From positions 1-63,096 of the forward strand of contig OMUK01000013.1 of the NCBI GenBank assembly GCA_900314215.1: 63,096 nt of DNA. The letters run 5' to 3'. The position numbers and the translations under genes were made by a program. Position 1 is the stretch's first letter, and each line of letters starts with the position of its first letter. The notes beneath the pieces were generated by a model. That model made no database searches and was not told the origin of the DNA. It worked only from the letters and a program-made list of their open reading frames with translations. This DNA comes from an uncultured Prevotellaceae bacterium (GTDB taxonomy: Bacteria; Bacteroidota; Bacteroidia; Bacteroidales; Muribaculaceae). Below, piece after piece: positions 51,778 through 60,977 of this stretch.

Positions 51778-52584
51778 ATGAAAAAATTTATCCTTAACAT
51801 TTTGTGCCTGGCTACGGTGATGTCGATACCTGTGATGGCGCAGGCACAGAAGTTGCACGAGTCGGCAAGCCTCGAGAGTTCTCACCTGTGGCGTGGTCTT
51901 GAGGTAGGCAATGGCTTGATTCTCAATAATGATGTATCTATAACCGACAACAATGGCCACTTCAAGCTCGGCTTGTGGGGCGGCATGGCTGTCGACGGCG
52001 ACTACAAGGAGGCCGACGTATACTTCAACTTCAACCACAGTGGCTTCAACCTGGCAGTGTGGGACCTCTGGAACTTCTCCGATGGTATTCCTGGCAATGG
52101 CAAGTACTTTGTGTGGACTGCCGACCGCACCAGCCACTTGACCGATGTCGCCCTGAGCTACGACTTCGGCGTGAAGTGCAACTTCCCGCTCACCTTGACC
52201 TGGGCTACCCTGGTGCAAGGTCGTGACCGTGGCGAGCTTGCTCGTGATGAGCGTGGCCATATCATCGACACCAAGGATGCCAAGAACATTTATTCTACCT
52301 TCGTTCAGGCAGCTTATCGCTTCTACGACAGCGAGAAGTGGGCTGTCGACGGTTCGGTGGGCGGCTCGTTCGCTCTCGATCCCTACGACAAGGACTTCCG
52401 CGAGGCCAACAACCTCAACAACAACCTCTATGGCAAGCACGCTGGCGTGACCGACGTTCGCCTCGGTGCTACCTATAAGTTGAAAGTTGGCAATTGGAAC
52501 CTTCCTGTCACTGGCCAGATGATGTGGAACCCCGAGGCTTCTAAGGCCTACTTCCGCGTGGCTGTGAATCTGCTTGATCTTTAA
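51778..52584 (+). CDS. Outer-membrane porin-like barrel (TorF-like)
   Basis: 268 residues with a signal peptide ending near VMAQAQ (about 24). SSHLWRGLEVGNGLILNNDVSIT resembles the start of the TorF/Gcw_chp putative porin family. Many amphipathic strands follow, and the protein ends in RVAVNLLDL. Its position after glpKF, with the same expression-biased codons, suggests an outer-membrane entry route for glycerol; that is inference. A terminator lies between it and glpF, so read-through or its own promoter is needed. Confidence 0.7.
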   Translation: MKKFILNILCLATVMSIPVMAQAQKLHESASLESSHLWRGLEVGNGLILNNDVSITDNNGHFKLGLWGGMAVDGDYKEADVYFNFNHSGFNLAVWDLWNFSDGIPGNGKYFVWTADRTSHLTDVALSYDFGVKCNFPLTLTWATLVQGRDRGELARDERGHIIDTKDAKNIYSTFVQAAYRFYDSEKWAVDGSVGGSFALDPYDKDFREANNLNNNLYGKHAGVTDVRLGATYKLKVGNWNLPVTGQMMWNPEASKAYFRVAVNLLDL

Positions 52585-52614
52585 GCGCACACTTTATACT
52601 TGAAATTTGACCCA

Positions 52615-52660
52615 GGCTCTGTTTCCTCAACCACAAGTGGGCGAGGGGCAGGGCCTTTTT
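52615..52660 (+). terminator. Terminator after the porin-like gene
   Basis: 7-bp stem (52615-52621 with 52649-52655, one G-T pair), an inner CCTC/GAGG pairing, then five T. Confidence 0.6.
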
Positions 52661-52673
52661 AAAATGATAGATT

Positions 52674-53675
52674 ATGCCAATCAAAATAGGATTTTTCGAC
52701 ACGAAGCCCTACGATCGCAAGAGCTTCGAGAAATACAACGAAGACTACGGATTTGAAATCCACTGGTTTGCCGACCGCCTCAACGAGGAGAACATGCAAC
52801 TTGCCCAGGGCATGGATGCCGTGTGCGTCTTTGTCGACGACACGGTGAATGCCCCTGTGGTGCGCTATCTTGCCCAGAATGGAGTGAAACTCATAGCCTT
52901 GCGCTGTGCCGGATTCAACAATGTGGACCTCTCGGCAGCCGAGGGGAAAATAAGCGTAGTGCGTGTTCCGGCCTACTCGCCTCATGCCGTGGCCGAGTAT
53001 GCTGCCACCCTCATGCTGTGCCTCAACCGCAAGGTGTATCGCTCGGTAAACCGCACCCGAGAGTTCAACTTCAAGCTCGACGGCCTCATGGGCTTCGACA
53101 TGTATGGCAAGACGGTGGGCATCGTGGGCATGGGTCGCATCGCCAAGGTGCTCATTGGCATTCTGCGCGGCTTTGGCATGCACATCCTGGCTTATGATCT
53201 CTATCCCGACATGGAATTTGCCAAGCAAAACGACGTGGAGGTTGTAGACCTCGACGAGATTTACCGCCGTAGCGACATCATCTCGCTGCACGTGCCGCTC
53301 ACGCCACAGACGCGCTTCATGATAAACCGCGTGAGCATCAACAAGATGAAGAAGGGGGTGATGATTATCAACACGGGCCGTGGCAAGCTCATCCACACCG
53401 AGGATCTCATCCTGGGCTTGCGCAGCGGGCAGGTGAGCGCCGCAGGTCTCGACGTCTACGAGTATGAGCAGAAGTTCTTCTACGAGGACTGGAGCGACCA
53501 GATGGTGAACGACGACAAACTCTCTATCCTGGTGTCGATGCCCAATGTCATTCTCACATCGCATCAGGCGTTTTTCACACGCGAAGCCCTCCAAAATATT
53601 GCACAGACTACCCTCGACAATGTGAAGTCGTACTTCGACGACGGCGTTGTGAAAAACGAGGTGAAAAACAAGTGA
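52674..53675 (+). CDS. ldhA: D-lactate dehydrogenase (2-hydroxyacid dehydrogenase family)
   Basis: 333 residues. It reduces pyruvate to D-lactate with NADH. The NAD loop is GIVGMGRIAKVL, the catalytic Arg is in NTGRGKLIHTED with the preceding RCAGFNNVDL binding region, the Glu is in the segment around DVYEYEQKFFYED, and the His is in SHQAFFTREAL. The length and the DVYEYE insertion fit LdhA rather than a glyoxylate reductase. Confidence 0.92.
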   Translation: MPIKIGFFDTKPYDRKSFEKYNEDYGFEIHWFADRLNEENMQLAQGMDAVCVFVDDTVNAPVVRYLAQNGVKLIALRCAGFNNVDLSAAEGKISVVRVPAYSPHAVAEYAATLMLCLNRKVYRSVNRTREFNFKLDGLMGFDMYGKTVGIVGMGRIAKVLIGILRGFGMHILAYDLYPDMEFAKQNDVEVVDLDEIYRRSDIISLHVPLTPQTRFMINRVSINKMKKGVMIINTGRGKLIHTEDLILGLRSGQVSAAGLDVYEYEQKFFYEDWSDQMVNDDKLSILVSMPNVILTSHQAFFTREALQNIAQTTLDNVKSYFDDGVVKNEVKNK

Positions 53676-53714
53676 GCCGTTTATCACACTTCGTGCGATT
53701 TTAGAAAGAAATCA

Positions 53715-53766
53715 CGTTCCCGCACATGTTGCTGCCCACGGGAGCCAATGTGCGGGAGCGCATTTT
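53715..53766 (+). terminator. ldhA terminator
   Basis: 13-bp stem (53715-53727 with 53748-53760, one G-T pair), a 20-base loop and six T. It lies between convergent genes. Confidence 0.85.
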
Positions 53767-53773
53767 TTCTTCC

Positions 53774-55117
53774 CTATTGATTCTGCTTGGCTTGGGAGAT
53801 GAGCACTTTCTTGCCCTTGATTTTGTTGGCTTTGAGCTTGGTGATGACGGCCTCGGCTTTAGTGGCTGGCACAGCGGCCAGGGCGTAGTGGTCGTAGACG
53901 TTGATTTTGCCAATCTCGCTGGCCGTGAGGCCGCCCTTGTTGGCGATAAAGCCGAGTATGTCGCCTTTTGAAATCTTCTCTTTTTTGCCGGCCTTGAAAT
54001 AGACGGTGGCCATGGCCGCAGGGGCCGTTTCGCTGCTGCTGGGCGTGAAATGCTTCAAGTTGCAGGTGCTGTCGAAGTGGATATAGTCGGGCACCACCTC
54101 GTCGGGGCCTAGCAGGACGTAGATGTTGCCCGAGGCATCGATGCGTGCCGTGCGGCCGTTGCGGTGAGTGAAGGCCTCGGCCGAGATGGGCAGGTGATAG
54201 TGCACGATGTTTTTCACGCCCTCGATGTCGAGGCCGCGCGCGCCCAGGTCGGTGGTGACTAGAATCTGAAATGTGCCGTTGGCCAGCATGGCCAGTGCCT
54301 TTTCGCGCTCAATCTGGTCGAGGGCGCCGTGGTACAGGCCCACGGGCAAGTGGCTCGCCTTCAGGTGCTGGTAGATGCGGTCGACGGCCTCTCGGTAGTT
54401 GGCAAAGACGATAGTGCGCTCGCCTGGCAGTGCCGTGAGCAGTTGCTTGAGGGTCTCAATCTTGTCTTTGCTCTGGCTTATCACGCGATATATTTTCATG
54501 CGGTTGCGGGGAGAATTGCCGCCTTGCACAAAATTGTAGATTTTGGGGCTCGTGATGCCTGTGTAGGCTGGAATCGCATCGAGCGCGGTGGCCGAGGTGA
54601 GGATGTGCCGGGCCTGGCGCGGTATCTTGTGGCACAGTTGCTTCATTTCGCCTTCAAATCCCAGCTCAAGGCATTTGTCAAACTCGTCGATCACCACCTG
54701 CCTCACGCTGCCCAAGTCTACGTTGCCGCGCTGCACGTGGTCGAGCAGCCGGCCTGGCGTGGCCACCAGGATGGCAGGAACGTCGCTGAGCGAGCGCTTC
54801 TCGTCGAGCGCGCTGTGGCCGCCATATAGGCAGGTTACCTTCACGCCCGCTGCGATTTCTCTCACGACTTGGCCTATCTGCAGGGCCAGCTCTCGCGAGG
54901 GGGCGATGACCAAGGCCTGCAGCCTCCCTGTGGCAGCTTCATCGATGTTGCTCAACATGGAGATGGCATAGGCCAGCGTTTTGCCCGTGCCGGTGGGGGA
55001 GTAGAGCACATAGTCGTGCACCTTGCTGCTGTCCTGTGCAATGGCCTCTTGCATGGGGTTGAGCTGCACGATGCCAAGCCGGCTCTTGATGTTGTTGAGA
55101 ATGTCGCTTTGTGTCAT
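53774..55117 (-). CDS. DEAD-box RNA helicase with DbpA C-terminal domain
   Basis: 447 residues. Motifs: Walker A SPTGTGKT, PSRELALQ, ATPGRLLDH, DEFD in place of DEAD, SAT, TTDLGARGLDIEGV and HRNGRTAR. The last ~75 residues (TVYFKAGKKEKISKGDILGFIA) form the DbpA RNA-binding RRM, which in DbpA recognises 23S rRNA hairpin 92, so a ribosome-assembly role is likely. DEFD is a tolerated variant. It follows the propeller-like gene after 13 bases. Confidence 0.92.
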   Translation of the reverse strand: MTQSDILNNIKSRLGIVQLNPMQEAIAQDSSKVHDYVLYSPTGTGKTLAYAISMLSNIDEAATGRLQALVIAPSRELALQIGQVVREIAAGVKVTCLYGGHSALDEKRSLSDVPAILVATPGRLLDHVQRGNVDLGSVRQVVIDEFDKCLELGFEGEMKQLCHKIPRQARHILTSATALDAIPAYTGITSPKIYNFVQGGNSPRNRMKIYRVISQSKDKIETLKQLLTALPGERTIVFANYREAVDRIYQHLKASHLPVGLYHGALDQIEREKALAMLANGTFQILVTTDLGARGLDIEGVKNIVHYHLPISAEAFTHRNGRTARIDASGNIYVLLGPDEVVPDYIHFDSTCNLKHFTPSSSETAPAAMATVYFKAGKKEKISKGDILGFIANKGGLTASEIGKINVYDHYALAAVPATKAEAVITKLKANKIKGKKVLISQAKQNQ

Positions 55118-55130
55118 AGTAGTAGATTAT

Positions 55131-56063
55131 TCAGAAGCCGATTTCATAGAGCTCGCCTTGCGTCTGCATCAGGAGTTTGCCGTCGTGCAGGGCGCAATCC
55201 TCGAGTTCGCCGCGGGTGGCACGGCTCATGTCGATGGCATTGCGCATCACGTGCCGCGTGAGGTCCCACACATAGAGTATCGACGGGTGCTCCTGTGTGC
55301 CCAGGCCCACTGGCATGTAGAGCAGGCCGTCTTTTACCAGCAGCCCTTGGCCTATCTGCTTGTAGTAGTAGGGGTAGGTCGCTTCCACAAGATAATTCTC
55401 AAGCATGTCGGCCTCGGTGAGTTTGATCTCGGCACCCGGCTCGAGGCCAGTGAGTTTTGGCAATCTGAATTTAATGATGCGGTGCTGGTTGAGCGGGTCG
55501 AGGTTGCTCACGGTGTTGGCAAAGCCATAGAGCATGTTGTTGGCATTGTCGGCCACCCACTGCACGGCGTAGCCGCACAGGTGGCTGGTGTCGACAAAAT
55601 TGATGGTGGCCACCAGCTGCGACGACTTCATGTCGCTGGCGATGCGTTCCACATAGATGAGGTCTTTCTTCCCGTCGACGGGTGTCTTGTAGCACTGGCT
55701 CACCAGCAGCAGCGGGAACGGGTCGCCAGGAGCGTAGAGCTTGTGGGTGAATGAGGCCACATTGGCATGGTTGTATTTTGAGTAGCTGCCCAGCGGGAAC
55801 TGCGATAGGCGTGAGAAACTGCCGTCGTGCAGCTTGTAGATTGTGGCGTAGCCTGTGTTTTGCAGGCTCACGGCATAGTCGCCCCAGGTGTCGATGCCTT
55901 GATAAGCCTGCTTGGGCACGCCTTGCAATTTGCCCAGGCACCGCGAGGTGAAGGTGTGGCTGGCTAAGTCGATTTTTTCGCCTTGATAGGAATAGAGCTG
56001 CTGCTGGGCGCTTGCTGCTGTGCACAAGGCGCCTGCGAGCATGATTGCTGCAATTGTTGTCAT
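55131..56063 (-). CDS. Secreted beta-propeller-like protein, unknown
   Basis: 310 residues with a signal peptide ending near ASAQ (about 19). The body alternates short strands and turns like a six- or seven-blade propeller, e.g. VSLQNTGYATIYKLHDGSF, AVQWVADNANNMLYGF and LLVKDGLLYMPVGLG. Family not recognised. It is first in a two-gene operon with the DbpA-like helicase, a pairing of exported and cytosolic products I cannot explain. Confidence 0.65.
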   Translation of the reverse strand: MTTIAAIMLAGALCTAASAQQQLYSYQGEKIDLASHTFTSRCLGKLQGVPKQAYQGIDTWGDYAVSLQNTGYATIYKLHDGSFSRLSQFPLGSYSKYNHANVASFTHKLYAPGDPFPLLLVSQCYKTPVDGKKDLIYVERIASDMKSSQLVATINFVDTSHLCGYAVQWVADNANNMLYGFANTVSNLDPLNQHRIIKFRLPKLTGLEPGAEIKLTEADMLENYLVEATYPYYYKQIGQGLLVKDGLLYMPVGLGTQEHPSILYVWDLTRHVMRNAIDMSRATRGELEDCALHDGKLLMQTQGELYEIGF

Positions 56064-56091
56064 TATTGTGTATCGTTTGTTTTTATATTTC

Positions 56092-56099
56092 CAAAGTTA
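56092..56099 (-). promoter_or_regulatory. -7 box (TAACTTTG, minus strand)
   Basis: Exact match on the minus strand, 29 bases before ATG 56063. Confidence 0.6.
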
Positions 56100-56164
56100 C
56101 ACAATATTTGTCACTGCCGCACGATGTATAAGATGAAAATTGTTTTAAAAATGCGTGATTATAG

Positions 56165-56195
56165 TTTGTGAATTTCAAAAAAATCAGTAATTTTA
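56165..56195 (+). promoter_or_regulatory. Promoter of the Ala/Lys lipoprotein
   Basis: TTTG at 56165-56168, a 19-base spacer and TAATTTTA at 56188-56195. The last base departs from consensus. Confidence 0.5.
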
Positions 56196-56246
56196 GCCCA
56201 ATAATTAGCAATTGTTTTTATAATCCAAAATATAAAGTACAAAACG

Positions 56247-56930
56247 ATGAAAAAAATCTTATTATTGTTAGCAGTAATTGCTTCAGTGTCGTTGGTTGCT
56301 TGCAATGGCAACAAGAGTGAAGAAACCAGTGCCACCGAGGCTTCGACCGAGGCATCGGCCGAGACTTCGGCAAGTGCCGAGTCGTCGATAAGCCCCGAGG
56401 ACTTCCAGACTCAGCTCGACGAGGCCATCCAATCGAAGGACGCTGCCAAGATTCAACAACTCGTGGGTGAGTCGCAGACTACCTACAACAAGCTGGCTGC
56501 CACCGACAAGGCTGCTGCCGATGCTTACTTGAAGAAAGTGCAAGAGGCTCTCAACGCCAAGGCTAATGAAGTGAAGACCGTGACGGGCACCGAGGTGTCG
56601 TCGCTCATCTCCAAGATTGTAGAAACGCCCGAGAATGTGGCCAACGCTGCCAAGGCTGCTGGCGACTCAGTCACCAAGGCTGCTGTAGAGGCTGCTGAGG
56701 CTACTGGCAAAGAAGCCCTGAACAAGGCAAAGGAGCAAACCGTCGACAAAGCAACCGAGGCTGTCAAGAAAGCCAAAGAGCAGACTATCGACAAGGCCAA
56801 CAAAGCCGTCGACAAGGCCAACAAGGCTGTCGACAACGCTCAGAAGAAAGCCAATGACGCTGTGAGCAAAGGCAAGCAGAAGGCTGCCGAGGGCGCTGCC
56901 AAGGCAGTGGGCAAACTCCTGGGCAACTGA
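56247..56930 (+). CDS. Ala/Lys-rich helical lipoprotein with repeats
   Basis: 227 residues. Lipobox LVAC (Cys19), then an acidic Ser/Thr/Glu/Ala linker (about 24-48), a helical domain, and from about 120 an almost purely Ala, Lys, Asp, Glu and Val segment. That segment repeats 7- to 11-residue units such as AVKKAKEQTIDKANKAVDKAN. This is the pattern of LEA-like or apolipoprotein-like amphipathic helices. It probably lies in the periplasm tethered to a membrane. Function unknown; single-gene unit. Confidence 0.75.
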   Translation: MKKILLLLAVIASVSLVACNGNKSEETSATEASTEASAETSASAESSISPEDFQTQLDEAIQSKDAAKIQQLVGESQTTYNKLAATDKAAADAYLKKVQEALNAKANEVKTVTGTEVSSLISKIVETPENVANAAKAAGDSVTKAAVEAAEATGKEALNKAKEQTVDKATEAVKKAKEQTIDKANKAVDKANKAVDNAQKKANDAVSKGKQKAAEGAAKAVGKLLGN

Positions 56931-56962
56931 TCAATTGTGCTGCATTTAAGCTATACTAAGAA

Positions 56963-56999
56963 AGATGCATGCCGTCTCGACGGCGTGCATCTCTTTTTT
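56963..56999 (+). terminator. Lipoprotein terminator
   Basis: 13-bp stem (56963-56975 with 56980-56992, one G-T pair), a 4-base loop and a T run. Confidence 0.85.
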
Positions 57000-57058
57000 G
57001 CCTCGCGGTGCTTTGGCACGCCTTTTGCAAGATATGATTGGAAATTTGACTTTGAATT

Positions 57059-57739
57059 ATGATCTACATTATTTTTATTGGCATTGCCTTGCTGAGCTAT
57101 GTTGTGCAGGAATCGTTGCGCAGCAAGTTCCAAAGATACTCGCGCGTGCCCCTTGGTGGCGCAATGCGCGGCCAGGATGTGGCCCGCAAGATGCTTGCCG
57201 ACAGCCGCATCACCGATGTGCAGGTCACAAGCACCCGCGGCACCTTGACCGACTTCTACAACCCCGCCAATCACACGGTGAACCTGAGCGACGGCGTCTA
57301 TGCCACCAATAGCGTGGCCGCGGCCGCTGTGGCTGCCCACGAGTGTGGCCATGCTGTGCAGCATGCCTATGGCTATGCCCCCCTGCGCCTGCGCACGGCG
57401 CTCGTGCCTGCTGTGGAGTTTGCCAGCCAGTGGGTGACCTGGGTGTTGCTTGCTGGCATACTGCTTGTGAATGTGTTTCCGGCAATCTTGGGCGTGGGCG
57501 TGGCTCTGTTTGCTATCACCACGCTGTTTAGCTTGGTCACTTTGCCAGTAGAGATTGATGCAAGCCGCCGGGCCATTCAGTGGCTCGAGTGGTCGGGCAT
57601 CACTCATGGCGAGACCACCGAGATGGCAAAGGACGCCCTGCGCTCGGCTGCCTACACCTATGTGGTCGCCGCTCTTGGCTCGCTGGCCACGCTCATCTAC
57701 TATGCGCTCATCTTGCTGGGCGGCAGCCGGCGCGATTAA
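57059..57739 (+). CDS. YugP-type neutral zinc metallopeptidase (membrane)
   Basis: 226 residues. An N-terminal helix (about 1-18) is followed by a soluble stretch with the zinc site HECGHAVQHA near 98-107, then hydrophobic segments (about 125-155 and 195-220). The sequence VPLGGAMRGQDVARKML and ITDVQVTSTRGTLTDFYNPANHTVNLS match the YugP family. The substrate is unknown. The ATG at 57059 follows a terminator; no strict -7 box is evident. Confidence 0.88.
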   Translation: MIYIIFIGIALLSYVVQESLRSKFQRYSRVPLGGAMRGQDVARKMLADSRITDVQVTSTRGTLTDFYNPANHTVNLSDGVYATNSVAAAAVAAHECGHAVQHAYGYAPLRLRTALVPAVEFASQWVTWVLLAGILLVNVFPAILGVGVALFAITTLFSLVTLPVEIDASRRAIQWLEWSGITHGETTEMAKDALRSAAYTYVVAALGSLATLIYYALILLGGSRRD

Positions 57740-57846
57740 TTTTGCATTCCAAGCAAGTTTGCACTACCGTTGGATAAGTTACGCTGCGCCTCGGGAATGC
57801 AAAATCAAAAACGACTTCTTGATTTTGTATTTCGCTCGACTTGCAG

Positions 57847-57854
57847 TACCTTTG
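57847..57854 (+). promoter_or_regulatory. hisS -7 box (TACCTTTG)
   Basis: TAnnTTTG match 27 bases before ATG 57881, so the longer frame from 57770 is not the start. Confidence 0.65.
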
Positions 57855-57880
57855 CACTAGAAACAAATTTATCTCTAAAA

Positions 57881-59242
57881 ATGGCACAAAAACCTACAAT
57901 TCCCAAGGGTACACGTGATTTCTCGCCAATACAGATGGCGAAACGCAACTATATTTTCAATACGATTAAAGATGTGTTCTTGCTCTATGGCTACCAGCAA
58001 ATTGAGACACCGGCCATGGAGAATTTATCCACGCTCATGGGTAAATATGGCGACGAGGGCGACAAACTGCTCTTCAAGGTGCTCAACAGCGGCGACTACC
58101 TGCGCAAGGTGCCCGATGAGCTGCTGGCCGACAAGGACTACATCCACATGATTTCTCACATCAGCGAGAAAGGATTGCGCTACGACCTCACGGTGCCCTT
58201 CGCCCGCTATGTGGTGATGCACCGCGACGAGTTGCAATTCCCCTTCAAGCGCTACCAGATACAGCCCGTGTGGCGTGCCGACCGCCCGCAGAAGGGCCGC
58301 TACCGCGAGTTTTACCAGTGCGATGCCGACGTGGTGGGCAGCGACTCGCTTGTGAATGAAGTTGAGCTCATCTCGATGATCGACGAGGTCTTTGGCCGCT
58401 TTGGCGTCAACATCGTGATCAAGGTCAACAACCGCAAGGTGCTGAGCGGCATTGCCGAGGTGATAGGCGCCCCCGACAAGATTGTCGACATCACCGTGGC
58501 TATCGATAAAATCGACAAGATTGGCATCGACAATGTGAACGCAGAACTCAGCGAGAAAGGCCTCAGCCAGGATGCAATCGACCAGCTGCAGCCCCTGTTG
58601 ACGCTCAGCGGCACCAACGACGAGAAACTGGCCACGCTCGACGGCCTGCTTGCCGCCAGCGAGGTGGGCAAGAAGGGCATTGAGGAGTTGCGCTATGTGC
58701 TGGGTCATGTGGCCGAGCTGGGCACCAAGGCCACTGTTGAACTCGATGTGTCGCTCGCCCGTGGCTTGAACTATTACACCGGCACCATTCTTGAGGTGAA
58801 GGCTTGCGACGTGGAGATGGGCAGCATCACCGGCGGTGGCCGCTACGACAACCTCACTGGCGTGTTTGGCATGCCTGGCACCTCGGGTGTGGGCATCAGC
58901 TTTGGCGCCGACCGCATCTACGATGTACTCAACACGCTCGACTTGTATCCTGCCGACACGATTTCGTCGACCCGCGTGCTCTTCATCAACTTTGGCGAGA
59001 AGGAGAGCTCCGCATCGCTGCGCTATGTGATGCAGCTGCGGGCCCAGGGCATTTCGGCCGAGGTTTATCCCGACAGCGCCAAGATGAAGAAACAGATGAA
59101 CTATGCCAATAGCAAGCATGTGCCTTATGTGGCCATGGTGGGCGAGAACGAACTCGCCAGCGGCACTGTTGCCCTCAAGAATATGGAGACGGGTGAGCAA
59201 GTGAGCATGACCATCGACCAAGTGATTGAAAAGTTGAAGTAA
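57881..59242 (+). CDS. hisS: Histidyl-tRNA synthetase
   Basis: 453 residues from ATG 57881. Class II synthetase: [10 protein letters not shown] at the start, motif 2 [25 protein letters not shown], the histidine-specific [13 protein letters not shown], and motif 3 [17 protein letters not shown]-terminal anticodon-binding domain begins near 355. Single-gene unit with its own promoter and terminator. Confidence 0.96.
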   Translation: MAQKPTIPKGTRDFSPIQMAKRNYIFNTIKDVFLLYGYQQIETPAMENLSTLMGKYGDEGDKLLFKVLNSGDYLRKVPDELLADKDYIHMISHISEKGLRYDLTVPFARYVVMHRDELQFPFKRYQIQPVWRADRPQKGRYREFYQCDADVVGSDSLVNEVELISMIDEVFGRFGVNIVIKVNNRKVLSGIAEVIGAPDKIVDITVAIDKIDKIGIDNVNAELSEKGLSQDAIDQLQPLLTLSGTNDEKLATLDGLLAASEVGKKGIEELRYVLGHVAELGTKATVELDVSLARGLNYYTGTILEVKACDVEMGSITGGGRYDNLTGVFGMPGTSGVGISFGADRIYDVLNTLDLYPADTISSTRVLFINFGEKESSASLRYVMQLRAQGISAEVYPDSAKMKKQMNYANSKHVPYVAMVGENELASGTVALKNMETGEQVSMTIDQVIEKLK

Positions 59243-59268
59243 GAGATAGCAAGCATATTGCATAGCCC

Positions 59269-59306
59269 AGTGCCGCCAGATTTTTCACGCTGACGGCACT
59301 TTTTTA
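59269..59306 (+). terminator. hisS terminator
   Basis: 7-bp stem (59269-59275 with 59294-59300) and a T run. Confidence 0.7.
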
Positions 59307-59370
59307 TATATTTTAAGTTAAAAACGAGCTCCATTTTGTATTCTGTTAACCTTAGTTATCAATAAATCGT

Positions 59371-59378
59371 TAAATTTG
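59371..59378 (+). promoter_or_regulatory. -7 box (TAAATTTG) of the Crp/Fnr operon
   Basis: TAnnTTTG match 37 bases before ATG 59416. Confidence 0.55.
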
Positions 59379-59415
59379 CAATGTGAATTGATGAAATCAT
59401 AGGAGTTACGCAGCT

Positions 59416-60099
59416 ATGGGCAACATGTTTGAACAATTAATGAATTTGCCGCTCTTTCAGGGCGTGAGTCATGAGCGCTTGGAGGCCCTCATCGAGAAGT
59501 TGCCGTTTCACTTTTTGAAATATGGCGACGGCGAGCACATCATCAAGGCGGGCGATGAGTGCACCAACTTGCGCTTTATCGTGTCGGGCAGCGTGAAACT
59601 GGTGACTAAGAGCCGTGTGGCGCGCCTGAGCATCAGCCAGATTGCCGACGCTCCCAATGTGATAGGCCCCGACTTCCTCTTTGGCCTTCACACGCAGTAC
59701 CCCTACGACGTGTTTGCCGTGGGCACCACGGGCATCATGCAATTGCGCAAGAGCGACTACATGCGCATCTTGCAGAGCGACGAGGTGTTTCTCTTCAACA
59801 TTCTGAATTATCTCTCTCACATTTCTCAAAATCACACTTTCGCCTTGCTATCGCAAGCGCGTGGCATGATTGCCGAGCGCCTCTCCAAGCTCATCTTGTC
59901 GCTCACGAGCCCCAGCTCCCACGACATCTCGCTGCATTACCGCCAGAAGGACTTGTGCCTGCTGCTGGGCGCACGCCGCAACTCGCTGGTGAATGCCCTT
60001 GACGAACTGAAGGACAAAGGCGTCATCAATTACACGTTGAGTGATATCGATGTGCTCGACCGCAAAGCATTGATTAAAATCATAAAACACGATATTTAA
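59416..60099 (+). CDS. Crp/Fnr-family transcription regulator
   Basis: 227 residues. Residues ~10-125 form the cyclic-nucleotide-binding-like beta roll (ECTNLRFIVSGSVKLVTKS), then the dimer helix and a C-terminal winged helix (LCLLLGARRNSLVNALDELKDKGVINY). There is no cysteine cluster for an iron-sulfur centre, so it is not an Fnr-type oxygen sensor by sequence; the ligand is unknown. It heads a likely operon with the TSCPD protein (7-base gap) and the DNA glycosylase-like protein. Confidence 0.88.
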   Translation: MGNMFEQLMNLPLFQGVSHERLEALIEKLPFHFLKYGDGEHIIKAGDECTNLRFIVSGSVKLVTKSRVARLSISQIADAPNVIGPDFLFGLHTQYPYDVFAVGTTGIMQLRKSDYMRILQSDEVFLFNILNYLSHISQNHTFALLSQARGMIAERLSKLILSLTSPSSHDISLHYRQKDLCLLLGARRNSLVNALDELKDKGVINYTLSDIDVLDRKALIKIIKHDI

Positions 60100-60106
60100 G
60101 GAATTT

Positions 60107-60352
60107 ATGGCTAAATACACCTATTACACGCAAGGCACTTGCTCGTCGCAAATCGACCTCGATGTCGACGGGAGGGGCATCATTCAAAACGTCGCCTTCA
60201 CGGGCGGCTGCAATGGCAATCTGCAAGGCATCTCTCGCCTGGTCAAGGGCATGAGTAAAGACGAGGCTATTTCCAAGCTCCAAGGCATCAAGTGCGGCTA
60301 CAAGCCCACGTCGTGCCCCGACCAACTGGCCCAAGCCTTGAAACAAATTTAA
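60107..60352 (+). CDS. TSCPD domain protein
   Basis: 81 residues matching the small TIGR03905-type TSCPD family. FTGGCNGNLQGISRLVKGM and YKPTSCPDQLAQAL contain the conserved cysteines (positions ~34, 62 and 69). The domain also occurs at the end of some class II ribonucleotide reductases. The stand-alone role is unknown. It is followed by the glycosylase-like gene after 3 bases. Confidence 0.88.
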   Translation: MAKYTYYTQGTCSSQIDLDVDGRGIIQNVAFTGGCNGNLQGISRLVKGMSKDEAISKLQGIKCGYKPTSCPDQLAQALKQI

Positions 60353-60355
60353 CCG

Positions 60356-60943
60356 ATGGCCGGCATGAGTGTTGAGGAGCATCCCTTTCCGCCTTTTCTC
60401 CCGCCCGAGACGCGCGTCTTGATGCTGGGCACCTTCCCGCCCAAGCCCAACCGCTGGTCGATGGAATTCTTTTACCCCAACAAAATCAACGACATGTGGC
60501 GCGTGATGGGGCTCATTTTCTATGGCGACAAGAATCGGTTCTGGGATGCTGAGCAAGGCAAGTTCCTGCTGCCCGACATCAAGCAATTTCTCACCGAGCA
60601 GCACATTGGCATGTGGGACACGGCCGCACGGGTGCGCCGCTTGCGTGACAATGCCAGCGACAAGTTTCTCGAGATTGTGGAGACAATCGACCTCGACCAT
60701 TTCTTTGACTTGCAGCCCTCGATATGTGCCATCGTCACCACTGGCGAGAAGGCCTCGAGCGTGATTGCGGGCAAGGCGGGCGTCGAGATTCCCAAAATAG
60801 GTGTGCCTGCCGATTGCGACTATCACGGGCATCGCTTCAAATTCTACCGCATGCCCTCTACCTCGAGGGCCTATCCCTTGGCGCTCGTGAAGAAGGCTGA
60901 GGCTTATCGGGCCATGTTCGTCGACCTGGGTTATGCACTTTGA
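60356..60943 (+). CDS. Uracil-DNA glycosylase superfamily protein
   Basis: 195 residues. VLMLGTFPPKPNRWSMEFFYPNKINDMWRVMG fits the UDG-like motif 1 region with (G)xxPxxxxxxxxxFYxxxxNxFW. MPSTSRAY near 169 corresponds to the motif 2 loop (often HPSP). The asparagine in place of the usual catalytic residue suggests Mug/hypoxanthine-type activity, but this is not certain. It may start at 60356 or at the ATG three codons later. Confidence 0.8.
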   Translation: MAGMSVEEHPFPPFLPPETRVLMLGTFPPKPNRWSMEFFYPNKINDMWRVMGLIFYGDKNRFWDAEQGKFLLPDIKQFLTEQHIGMWDTAARVRRLRDNASDKFLEIVETIDLDHFFDLQPSICAIVTTGEKASSVIAGKAGVEIPKIGVPADCDYHGHRFKFYRMPSTSRAYPLALVKKAEAYRAMFVDLGYAL

Positions 60944-60954
60944 CCTTTTTTTAC

Positions 60955-60962
60955 TACCTTTG
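60955..60962 (+). promoter_or_regulatory. -7 box (TACCTTTG) of dedA-rpe
   Basis: TAnnTTTG match 16 bases before ATG 60978. Confidence 0.6.
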
Positions 60963-60977
60963 CGGCAAAATCACTGA

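Noticed and set aside
60107..60352. TSCPD protein as a broken ribonucleotide reductase end
   Set aside because: The length and complete cysteine pattern match the stand-alone small family, and no reductase fragment lies upstream.
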